Source of the DNA: Brachybacterium massiliense
GTDB lineage: Bacteria > Actinomycetota > Actinomycetes > Actinomycetales > Dermabacteraceae
Assembly: GCF_900184245.1 (NCBI RefSeq)
Contig: NZ_FXXB01000008.1
Location: 496,001 to 560,000 of the forward strand
DNA: 64,000 nucleotides
Direction of reading: 5' to 3'
Position 1 is the stretch's first letter. Each line of letters starts with the position of its first letter. Shown one piece after another: positions 1-7,039 of the stretch. The translations under genes were made by a program, and so were the position numbers. The notes below the pieces were generated by a model that was given only the letters and a program-made list of their open reading frames with translations, ran no database searches and had not been told where the DNA came from.

Positions 1-637
1 GCTGCGATCCTGCACGCACGTAAGGTGGGTCAATGTACATGAATGTTGTTGGATCGCTCCCGTACTCACGTATCACCGTTCGCCCATCAAGGTCTGTGAC
101 AGTGATTGCGTCTGCAAGAACCCCGATTTCTGAGACTCTATCTGCGAGTTTCTCCCGATTGAAACGCGCGTCGATCTTGTAGTTTCCCTGTTGCGCCAAT
201 CCACCGATAACACCGCCACGGAGCACGCCAGAGCGATTTGTGCGATTGAGATAGAAGAAGGAGAATCCCAGGGCGAGATGGTCGTCCGTTTTACCGGCCC
301 TGTATATCTCACGCTGTCGTTTCCACTCATCAATATTTAGAGGCGTCTCGACGATGAGGCGCGTGAAGTCGTCCGTCTGTTCTGTTACTGATCTCCAAAA
401 AGCGTAGACGGCCGAGTCGAAGTCATTGATTACGAGACGCTTTACGAGTCCTTGCCGTAGCAGAGCAATACCTGCTCCAGCACCGCCAGCGTAGGGCTCA
501 ACATAGCATGCATCGGTGATGTCAAGTTCGCCAATTAGGTCCGCGAAAAGCCCCGCTAGCGCGGCCTTTCCGCCTGGATAGCGAAGTGGGGAGAGTGTCC
601 CGTATCTCCTAGTGGCCCGGATGCTCAAGTGCTCCAT
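1..637 (-). CDS. D12-class adenine DNA methyltransferase, truncated by window edge
   Basis: The minus-strand frame from ATG 637 runs open to position 1, so its C-terminus is outside the window. It carries SPLRYPGGKAAL near residue 20, the SAM-binding FxGxG-type region seen in Dam/D12 enzymes as EPYAGGAGAGIALL, the FFYLNRTNRSG segment typical of Dam-family methylases, and the catalytic IDPPY motif close to the window edge. The family transfers methyl groups to N6 of adenine. Its start overlaps the stop of the upstream zinc-ribbon gene (TGATG), so the two are translationally coupled. G+C is clearly lower than its neighbours (about 52% in 121-180 by hand count), suggesting separate acquisition. 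On an ICE it probably protects DNA from host restriction or belongs to a modification cassette. Confidence 0.9.
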   Translation of the reverse strand, partial: MEHLSIRATRRYGTLSPLRYPGGKAALAGLFADLIGELDITDACYVEPYAGGAGAGIALLRQGLVKRLVINDFDSAVYAFWRSVTEQTDDFTRLIVETPLNIDEWKRQREIYRAGKTDDHLALGFSFFYLNRTNRSGVLRGGVIGGLAQQGNYKIDARFNREKLADRVSEIGVLADAITVTDLDGRTVIREYGSDPTTFMYIDPPYVRAGSQ

Positions 638-834
638 CAAACAACCACCTTAGCTGCCCGGAATGCGGCAACTCTGCAGCGAGTAGAGCAAAACCGCGCA
701 TCCTTCCGAGCAACAATATGCGCTTGGCACTGCTGGCATGTGATCAGTTGACCTCGTCGACGCATCCGTTCTTGACGGATTTGCTTGGCCCACTGACGCA
801 ACTGCTCCTCAGTCGCCGTTGTCACGTCTTCCAT
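637..834 (-). CDS. Small zinc-ribbon protein upstream of the adenine methylase
   Basis: A 65-residue basic protein. Its C-terminal half has CQQC followed 14 residues later by CSTRC, a treble-clef or ribbon-like four-cysteine pattern, preceded by a helix rich in Arg and Gln. I chose ATG 834 because a TATGAT box at 842-847 (read on the minus strand) ends seven bases before it, which fits leaderless transcription; the frame itself stays open upstream to 957, and ATG 846 is the alternative. It overlaps the methylase start by one base. Function is unknown: a DNA-binding partner of the methylase is possible but not shown. Confidence 0.6.
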   Translation of the reverse strand: MEDVTTATEEQLRQWAKQIRQERMRRRGQLITCQQCQAHIVARKDARFCSTRCRVAAFRAAKVVV

Positions 835-841
835 GTAACGG

Positions 842-847
842 ATCATA
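842..847 (-). promoter_or_regulatory. Probable -10 box for zinc-ribbon and methylase genes
   Basis: TATGAT on the minus strand; the predicted transcription start is the A of ATG 834, giving a leaderless message. No convincing -35 hexamer is seen. Confidence 0.45.
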
Positions 848-1043
848 CACGTTACCAACTGCCATCGAACAGCGGACGTGATTTCGCTCGCCACATGGTT
901 CTTGCCGCGACCGTGAGCTGAGCAGGCGGCGATCCGGGTGCATGGAGAGGCGGTCACTGAGGGTTGGCCGCATAGTTCGTGCAGAGTTGACCTCAGTACG
1001 AGGCGTCATGCTTTGTGGCACATCTCGGGGCTGTAGAACAGCG

Positions 1044-1080
1044 AAAGGCCCCACTCTCAACCCGGTGAGAGTGGGGCCTT
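1044..1080 (-). terminator. Rho-independent terminator of the resolvase operon
   Basis: A near-perfect hairpin with arms AAGGCCCCACTCTCA and TGAGAGTGGGGCCTT separated by a six-base loop lies 20 bases past the stop of the resolvase-like gene. Symmetry means it could also work in the opposite direction. Confidence 0.75.
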
Positions 1081-1100
1081 GTCGATGGGGCGGGAACGGG

Positions 1101-1502
1101 TCAGGGTTCGCGATGCCCGCCAGGGAGCGGATCGTCGTGCCGTTCCTGGAACTCGGCGTAGGCCTGTTTGATTCCGACGAAGATTGCGTCGCGCCCGTTG
1201 GTGGTCTTCTCCTTCGTGACGTGGATCGTCACTCCGGCCTCCTGGAGTCGCTGCACCGTGGCGAGGTGCTCGTTGATCTTCTCCCCGAGTCGCGCGAGGT
1301 CGTTAACGATGACCGCGCTGACATCGTACTGTTGGACGGCTTCGAGCATGGCATCGAGGCCGTGGCCGGTGCGCCCGATGTCGTAGTAGGAGCCGGTGAC
1401 CGTCAGACCGAGCTCGCTCGCGTACTGGCGGCAGGCGGTCTCCTGATCGGCCAGCCACTTCTCGTTGTGGACCGCGCTGCGCCGGTAGATCACCGTGTTC
1501 AT
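1101..1502 (-). CDS. Resolvase-N-domain protein (short serine recombinase homologue)
   Basis: A 133-residue protein starting MNTVIYRR. The pattern of a serine-recombinase catalytic domain is visible: N-terminal beta strand, DQETACRQYASELGL helix, YYDIGRTGHGLDAML, then AVIVNDLARLGEK matching the region that carries the conserved arginines, and LQEAGVTIHVTKE. It stops where a resolvase DNA-binding domain would begin. At the N-terminus the sequence is YRRSA, where the usual pattern is Y-x-R-x-S, so the serine is one place out and catalysis is doubtful. Its ATG overlaps the stop of the upstream membrane-protein gene by four bases. It may be a regulatory or accessory recombinase of the ICE rather than the integrase. 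Confidence 0.7.
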   Translation of the reverse strand: MNTVIYRRSAVHNEKWLADQETACRQYASELGLTVTGSYYDIGRTGHGLDAMLEAVQQYDVSAVIVNDLARLGEKINEHLATVQRLQEAGVTIHVTKEKTTNGRDAIFVGIKQAYAEFQERHDDPLPGGHREP

Positions 1503-1915
1503 GATGCGCCTCCCGCCAGAGCCGGCTCCGCGTCGGCCTGCTCGCTCGACGCTGCGGCGTCGCGGCGGGCGTTGCGGCGCTGGACGTGCTCGCGGTGCCG
1601 GACGCGGGCGAGGGCGATGAGGCTCATCGGGCCAAGCCAGAGCATTTTGAGCGCGTTCCACGCGCACAGCAGGACGACCAGGTGGAGCCATCCCCACTCC
1701 GAGCCGGCCTGGTCGATGACATCGCTCAGGAGCTTGACGACGGCGATATAGGGCGCGGCGAGCAGCATCGCGGGAACACCCCACTTGAGTCCGCGGCGGG
1801 TGTAGACGGCATCGCGGATGCGGTTCGTCGGGAAGAACCGGCGGGTCTCTTCCAGGTTCTGGGCGGTGTTCTCGCTCTGGCGCCAGCGGCGTCGGACGCG
1901 GTCACTGAGGAACAT
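1499..1915 (-). CDS. Small membrane protein, ICE-encoded, unknown function
   Basis: A 138-residue protein with a basic N-terminus (FLSDRVRRRWRQ), one hydrophobic segment around residues 47-65 and a second around 77-103, and an Arg/Ala-rich tail. I do not recognise a family. It is the first gene of a two-gene unit with the resolvase-like protein, sharing an ATGA overlap, so the two are probably made together. The hydrophobic pattern suggests a bitopic or hairpin membrane protein. Confidence 0.6.
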   Translation of the reverse strand: MFLSDRVRRRWRQSENTAQNLEETRRFFPTNRIRDAVYTRRGLKWGVPAMLLAAPYIAVVKLLSDVIDQAGSEWGWLHLVVLLCAWNALKMLWLGPMSLIALARVRHREHVQRRNARRDAAASSEQADAEPALAGGAS

Positions 1916-2076
1916 TGCGGGCCTCCTTCAACACGGTCGAATGATCGAAGCGGCGTGTTGGTGGTGGCCCCGCGGAAGGGGGCGATCCCGAAAGACCCTA
2001 CAGATTGGAAGCCTGCGCTTCGTCTTCGAGTTTACGCCGGAGTCGCGCCAAGTGAAAGGTCTCCCCGCTGCTCCGG

Positions 2077-2085
2077 GTGCACCTG
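2077..2085 (+). repeat. ICE motif GTGCACCTG, site 1
   Basis: The first of eight similar sites (others at 6896, 16581, 18557, 21264, 25403, 27774 and 30143), all outside genes. The better-matching copies extend to roughly GTGCACCTGSCDGKCA. This one lies 33 bases before the dprA-like start. Confidence 0.4.
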
Positions 2086-2118
2086 CTCGGTAATGCCTGC
2101 GAGTGGAAGGACCCGATC

Positions 2119-3120
2119 ATGGTTTCTCTGGCTGACTACGCCCGCGATGAGCGGACGGCCCGCGTGATGCTCTCGATGATCGTCGAGCCCAATGACGCCA
2201 AGATCGGTCGCCTGCTGCGACGGGAAGGCGGCATCGAGACCCTCCGCCTGCTCGACGCCGGCGGGCCGATGCCCGGCCTCCGGGCCGAGGAAGCGACGAT
2301 CCTGCACCACACCGCTCAGCAGTTCGGCTCGCGCGACAGCTTCAAGGACGATCTGGCCCACGCCCTCGACGGCTCATATACGCCGCTGGTCCCTGGCGAC
2401 GCGCCCTGGCCCGTCTCGGTCGACGAGCTGGGTGATCGCGCCCCCTACGTACTGTGGGCGAGAGGGGCGACCTCATTCCTCGCGACCCGGAGCGATGCGC
2501 GAGTCACGATCACCGGGTCTCGGGCCGCGACTGCATACGGGGATCATGTCGCCGGGGAGCTCGCCGCGGATGCGTCGATGACCGAGCAGATCGTCGTCTC
2601 CGGCGGCGCCTACGGTATCGACGGCGCAGCACATCACGGGGCGCTCGCAGCCGATGGTGACACCATCGCGGTCATGGTCGGCGGCCCGGACCGCCTCTAT
2701 CCCGCGGGGCACCGCGACATGCTCGAACGGGTCGGCGATCTGGGGCTGCTGCTGAGCGAAATGCCTCCCGGCTCGGCCCCGACGCGGCACCGGTTCATCG
2801 CCCGCGGCCGGCTCCTCGCGGCACTGTCCTCGGCGACGTTGATCGTGGAAGCCGGGGCACGATCCGGCGCGCTGAACGTCGCCCGCGAAGCGAACTCCCT
2901 CGGCCGGGGCGTCGGGGCAGTGCCCGGCCCGATCACGTCCGCGGCGAGCACCGGCACGCATCTGCTGCTGCGTGAAGGCACCGCCACCCTCGTGACCGGC
3001 TCGCACGATGTCGCCGCCCTCACCACCAGCCGGCAGCAGGCACCAGCACGAGACCAGGGCCTGACCACCGGGCAGGACCTCGATGCTCTCGACCAGGAGC
3101 GGCCCGGCCGTTCCCTCTGA
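2119..3120 (+). CDS. DprA/Smf-like DNA-processing protein
   Basis: A 333-residue protein with the Rossmann-like DprA core: VTITGSRAATAYG near residue 132, SGGAYGIDGAAHHGAL near 160 (corresponding to the SGGARGID signature), VMVGGPDRLYP, PTRHRFIARGRLLAAL, VEAGARSGALNVA and GAVPGPI. DprA binds single-stranded DNA and loads RecA during transformation. ATG 2119 is chosen over an upstream in-frame start because GGAAGG lies eight bases before it. On a conjugative element it may handle incoming single strands, together with the SSB-like and ArdC-like proteins. It converges on the relaxase gene, 15 bases away. Confidence 0.88.
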   Translation: MVSLADYARDERTARVMLSMIVEPNDAKIGRLLRREGGIETLRLLDAGGPMPGLRAEEATILHHTAQQFGSRDSFKDDLAHALDGSYTPLVPGDAPWPVSVDELGDRAPYVLWARGATSFLATRSDARVTITGSRAATAYGDHVAGELAADASMTEQIVVSGGAYGIDGAAHHGALAADGDTIAVMVGGPDRLYPAGHRDMLERVGDLGLLLSEMPPGSAPTRHRFIARGRLLAALSSATLIVEAGARSGALNVAREANSLGRGVGAVPGPITSAASTGTHLLLREGTATLVTGSHDVAALTTSRQQAPARDQGLTTGQDLDALDQERPGRSL

Positions 3121-3135
3121 TCGAAGGTTCGTCGC

Positions 3136-6100
3136 TCAGAGCGTGCGCCCCTGCCGGGCCTCGATGGTGAGGTCCGGCTGCTCGGTGTCCGGGGTCTGCT
3201 GGCTGAGCTGCTTCGCTCGGCTCAGCGCGGCCTGGGCGCGGGCGGCGTCGATCTTCTGCGTCTCCGACCCGGCTACGGCGCCGAGCGGGTGGTCGTCGGT
3301 GATCTGGTAGCGGTCGCGGTACGCGGCAACGACCTGCCCGAACCTGCGCCATCGCTGCGCGGCGCGTGCCTCCCCTGGTTTCGCGCCGAGCGCGGTCGTC
3401 CACGGTGCGGCCTCGTCCGTGTCCCGGTCGAAGACCGCGGCGGCGCGGCGCTCGATCAGCTCCTGCCGCTCCACCAGTGTGCGGTGCATCTCGGGGTCGG
3501 TGACTCCTGCGGCGTATGGGATGAGGCCGGCGATGAGCTGCGGCGCCTGCCGCGTGCGGCCGGACCCGGCAAGCCTGGTCGTGGCGCGGGCGACGCGGTG
3601 ATGCAGGACGGAGGCGATGTCGTCGGCATCCTCGAATCCCCGCGCCGCCACCAGACGCGGGAGCAGGTCGTCGAGGTCGTAGCGGTTCGCCTCCGCGCGG
3701 CGCAGCTCGGTCGACAGGGCGCCGTAGGCATCGGAGCCGAGCACGAGATCGACCTGCCCCTCCGTGAGGCCGGCGATCTCCAGGAGGGTGGCCCAGCGGT
3801 CGTGCTGGCCGGCCTGGGCGATGGTCTCGTACTCCGCGGCGAGCTGCCCGATCGAGCCCCAGCGTTCCTGCTCAGCGGTGATGGTCTCGTGCGCGGACAG
3901 CTCCGCGCCGACGTGCTGCAGCACCCCGTAAAGGACGCTTCGGGAGGTGGCGTCGGGGTTGTCGGAGGGATGCGGGGCGACATGCTCGGTATCGGCGGTG
4001 TCGGTGGCGACGTAGGCGTGGTTCCCGTGGCGGCCGCGGGTCATCGCGACGTAGAAGTTCTCCCGCGTCGTCGTCGCCGTGGTGACCACGTGCGAGGTGT
4101 CGACGGTGATGCCTTGGGCGCGGTGCGCGGTGATCGCGTACCCGAGCTCGACCTGCTCGGCCACATACGGGGCCGGGAGCACCATCGACCCGCCGAATCG
4201 TCGCCCGTCGGGGCGGACGGTGATCGACCCGTCCTCGCCCACGGCCGTGACCGTCCACCGGTCGCCGTTGCGCACCCGTGCTCTGCCGTTCTTCGAGCGC
4301 AGATGTCGGTTGTTCTCGCGCGTGATGACCAGATCGCCCTTCGATGCGCTCGTGCCGTCATGCAGGAAGGCCTCACGTCCGGGGGTGATGGTGCCGTCGA
4401 GGATGAGGTCGGCGCGGGCACGCTCGTTGAGCTGGGTCACCGTCTCCCGCGTCTCCGCGACCAGGATCGACGCCCTCCCCTTCTGGGAGTCGTGGCGCCA
4501 GGCGGCGTAGGCGGCATCGACCATCGTCTCCTGCTCTCCTCCGCGGACCCGGCCGTGCTCGATGAGGGCGTCGATCGCGCTCGTGCGGCCGTGGCGCAGG
4601 TTCAGAGAGTTCGCCTTCTCCCACGACGCCGAGAAGCGATGTACATCGGTGAGCTCGGGGGCGTCGTCGCGGTCGTGCACGAGCATCCCGAACGCCCCGC
4701 CCGCGTCGACGGCTTGGAGCTGCGACCAGTCACCGACCAGGAGGACTTTCGCGCCGGCTTCTTCTGCCACGGTGGTGATGCGGTCGAGGGAGCCGGTGCC
4801 GGCCAGCGATGCCTCGTCGAGGATTACGAGCTGTCCCTGCTCGAAGGTGCGACCCTGATGAAGATGCAGCTGCCACCAGCGGGCGGTGTTGTCGGTGGCG
4901 ATGCCGAGCTCCTCGCCGAGGACCTGCGCGGCCGTCTCCGACGGGGCGAGGCCGACCACCGAGCCGGAACCGTGTTCCTTCTCCCACGCCCGCTTCAAGG
5001 CGCTCATCGCCGTGGTCTTGCCCGCACCGGCGGGCCCGACCAGGACATCCACGACCCGGCCGGAGACGGCGATCCGTGTGAGCGCCTCGGCCTGATCCGG
5101 TCCGAGCCGGCGCCCTTCAGCGTCGGGCTTGCCGGCGATCTTCTCCACGGTTGCAAGCTCGATCGTCGGCCCGGTCATGGTGTGGGAGCGGTCGAGGAGG
5201 CGGTCTTCGGCGGCCAGCAGCTCCTCGGTCGAATACAGGATCGCCCCGGTGTGGCGGAAGCGGCTCGACCCATCCGGGCGGCGGAACAACAACGGGCTCG
5301 ACGCCAGCTCCGGGGGCGTCAGCCGCAGCGACGCTTGTTCGGCGGCATCGGTGACCATCCCCGTGATCGCCTCGCGATCCTCCGCGGTCGCGAACCTGAT
5401 GCCCATGAGCTGGCGGCTCGCTTCGGCGTGCAGGTTCCAGCGCCGCCACGTCGACCGCTTCTCACCCACCACCTCGACCACGGAGCGGCCGAGGTCGGCG
5501 ATCGTGTCCAGCGGCACGTCATCGGCCCGCAACAGCGCCGCCTGCTCCGCGTGCGTTGAGACGGTGCGTGCCCAGCCGGTCGCATCCTCGCCCAGCAGTC
5601 CGGTGGCGCGGGTACGCCAGTCGGCGGTGAGGTCCGCGAGGGAGTGCACCTGCTTCGCCGGCCGGGTCGCGAGCGTCGCCTGCGCTCGGAGCTTCAAGAC
5701 TGTCTTCGAGGACGGCTGGCGGCCGTGCCTGTGGACGTAGGCGTCGATCAGCCGGGTCTTCTCCTCCTCGATCTGCCGGGTACGAGATGAGAACTCCGTC
5801 ACCAGCTCCTCCGGCACCGGCGCGAGCTCCCACGCCGGGTTCCGATCCCGGCCCCGCTCCCGCGCTTCCCACTCGATGCCGAACGTGCCCGTGATCCGGT
5901 CGGCCAACGTCGCGTTGTACAACTCAGACAGGGCGACGATCGAGGCGTGCACGGGCCGCCCGGCGAGCGTGCGCCACTTCTGATCCTGCACGGTCAGGAC
6001 CTTGTTGCTCACCACGACGTGCGTATGCAACTGGGGATCGGAGCTGCGCGAGTCGTAGTGGTCGAACGCGGTCGCCAAGACGCCGGCGACATCGACGTGG

Positions 6101-6699
6101 GCGACCGCCCCCTCGGGGCCTGCCGCGCCGACGCGCGTGGTCGCGACCTCGCGTTCGAGGAACGCGATCACCTCGGCAACCGCCTGATGATGCGCGTCCG
6201 CAATCAGCGATTGCGTGCCCGCGTCCGCAACCCCCCACAGCGCGGACAGCGACTTCGGTACTGAGAACGTCAGATCGTAGCCGGCGACCGCACGGCGGGT
6301 GCCGCGCTCGGCCTCCTCCGCCTCGATCGCCGCGACCTGCTCGGTACGAGAGACCGGCCCGAGCTCCGGATCGAGATCCGCGACGCGCTTGTCGACGCGC
6401 TCCTGCACGCTCGCGTACTGCCGATATGCCTCTCCCAACGCCTCGCCCGTGATCGGGTCGCGGCCCATCCCGACCAAGAGCTGGAGCTGCGCCTCGGAGA
6501 CCTGGCCACCGGCGGCGAGCTCCCCGCCACCAAGGAACGGCAGACCCGACCCCATCCAGAAACCGGGAGGTGTTCCCTCCTCCGTGTAATACCTCGTCAA
6601 CGGCGTCGAGAGATCACGATCACCATCACCCGCGGCGACAGTGCGCAGGAGGTACTGGTAGCCGTCGCCGGCCGACATCACCCGCATCGAGACCGTCAT
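3136..6699 (-). CDS. MobF-type relaxase with C-terminal helicase (TrwC/TraI-like)
   Basis: About 1187 residues. The relaxase domain comes first: a YY pair in LTRYYTEEG near residue 37 supplies the nucleophilic tyrosines, and DPQLHTHVVVSNK near 225 the metal-binding histidines. The RecD-like helicase follows, with Walker A VGPAGAGKTTAM near 555, Walker B VILDEAS near 628 and motif VI AITAHRAQGITVD near 858. Such enzymes nick oriT, stay covalently bound to the 5' end and unwind the transferred strand. ATG 6699 is preferred because the conserved MRVMSAGDGYQYLL stretch starts there; the frame is open to 6807. The gene is transcribed away from the repeat-bearing region at 6700-7039. Confidence 0.93.
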   Translation of the reverse strand: MTVSMRVMSAGDGYQYLLRTVAAGDGDRDLSTPLTRYYTEEGTPPGFWMGSGLPFLGGGELAAGGQVSEAQLQLLVGMGRDPITGEALGEAYRQYASVQERVDKRVADLDPELGPVSRTEQVAAIEAEEAERGTRRAVAGYDLTFSVPKSLSALWGVADAGTQSLIADAHHQAVAEVIAFLEREVATTRVGAAGPEGAVAHVDVAGVLATAFDHYDSRSSDPQLHTHVVVSNKVLTVQDQKWRTLAGRPVHASIVALSELYNATLADRITGTFGIEWEARERGRDRNPAWELAPVPEELVTEFSSRTRQIEEEKTRLIDAYVHRHGRQPSSKTVLKLRAQATLATRPAKQVHSLADLTADWRTRATGLLGEDATGWARTVSTHAEQAALLRADDVPLDTIADLGRSVVEVVGEKRSTWRRWNLHAEASRQLMGIRFATAEDREAITGMVTDAAEQASLRLTPPELASSPLLFRRPDGSSRFRHTGAILYSTEELLAAEDRLLDRSHTMTGPTIELATVEKIAGKPDAEGRRLGPDQAEALTRIAVSGRVVDVLVGPAGAGKTTAMSALKRAWEKEHGSGSVVGLAPSETAAQVLGEELGIATDNTARWWQLHLHQGRTFEQGQLVILDEASLAGTGSLDRITTVAEEAGAKVLLVGDWSQLQAVDAGGAFGMLVHDRDDAPELTDVHRFSASWEKANSLNLRHGRTSAIDALIEHGRVRGGEQETMVDAAYAAWRHDSQKGRASILVAETRETVTQLNERARADLILDGTITPGREAFLHDGTSASKGDLVITRENNRHLRSKNGRARVRNGDRWTVTAVGEDGSITVRPDGRRFGGSMVLPAPYVAEQVELGYAITAHRAQGITVDTSHVVTTATTTRENFYVAMTRGRHGNHAYVATDTADTEHVAPHPSDNPDATSRSVLYGVLQHVGAELSAHETITAEQERWGSIGQLAAEYETIAQAGQHDRWATLLEIAGLTEGQVDLVLGSDAYGALSTELRRAEANRYDLDDLLPRLVAARGFEDADDIASVLHHRVARATTRLAGSGRTRQAPQLIAGLIPYAAGVTDPEMHRTLVERQELIERRAAAVFDRDTDEAAPWTTALGAKPGEARAAQRWRRFGQVVAAYRDRYQITDDHPLGAVAGSETQKIDAARAQAALSRAKQLSQQTPDTEQPDLTIEARQGRTL

Positions 6700-6754
6700 A
6701 GCGACGAGGTGAGCCGTCGGCATCTCGCATCTCGACGCTATCGAATCCAGCACT

Positions 6755-6770
6755 GTCAACTTAGGTTGAC
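6755..6770. promoter_or_regulatory. Palindrome GTCAAC-4-GTTGAC upstream of relaxase
   Basis: A perfect six-base inverted repeat with a TTAG spacer, 56 bases before the relaxase start. On the minus strand it overlaps a consensus TTGACA hexamer, so it could be an operator over a -35 box; no good -10 is seen at the usual spacing. Confidence 0.4.
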
Positions 6771-6895
6771 GCGGCGGGCCTCGCTTGAAAGACGTGTGGC
6801 GGCTCATGGAGCGGCGAGAGGAGGCGCTGCTCAGCAGACAGGTGGTGATGAGGGGTCGGTATCGGGGGTTGGGCTCGAAGTGCGTCGGGCGGCCG

Positions 6896-6904
6896 GTGCA
6901 CCTG
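6896..6904 (+). repeat. ICE motif GTGCACCTG, site 2
   Basis: Here the motif continues into a small palindrome CACCT-GGC-AGGTG and directly precedes the 53-base repeats; the next start codon is 135 bases away. Confidence 0.4.
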
Positions 6905-6916
6905 GCAGGTGTTCAG

Positions 6917-7022
6917 CCCGGCAGGTCGACGCCCTTGTACAGCGGTCTCGGCGTCCGGGGTTCACGAAGCCCGGCAGGTCGACACCCGTGTACAGCGGTC
7001 TCGGCGTCCGGGGTTCACGAAG
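6917..7022. repeat. Two tandem 53-bp direct repeats
   Basis: Copies at 6917-6969 and 6970-7022 differ at only two positions. Each begins CCCGGCAGGTCGAC, has TGTACAGCGG in the middle and ends in GGGGTTCACGAAG. They abut exactly, ending 17 bases before the cytosine methylase start. Position beside the relaxase suggests oriT or protein-binding iterons. Confidence 0.85.
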
Positions 7023-7039
7023 ACCTGCGGAGCCACCTG

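Larger units (their letters stand above)
6700..7039. other. Non-coding interval between relaxase and methylase; oriT candidate
   Basis: This 340-base spacer separates the divergent relaxase and cytosine methylase genes. It contains a palindrome (6755-6770), one GTGCACCTG site and two 53-base tandem repeats. MobF oriT sites normally lie beside the relaxase gene and contain repeats, so this is the best oriT candidate in the window. The nic site cannot be read from sequence alone. Confidence 0.5.

Noticed and set aside
942-1751. Plus-strand 269-codon frame near the resolvase-like gene
   Set aside because: It covers the terminator and is antisense to two coupled genes with recognisable features.
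3289-5559. Plus-strand 756-codon frame
   Set aside because: Antisense shadow of the relaxase, whose helicase and relaxase motifs are unmistakable.
6917-7022. CRISPR array
   Set aside because: Two abutting repeats without spacers between them and no cas genes anywhere in the window.
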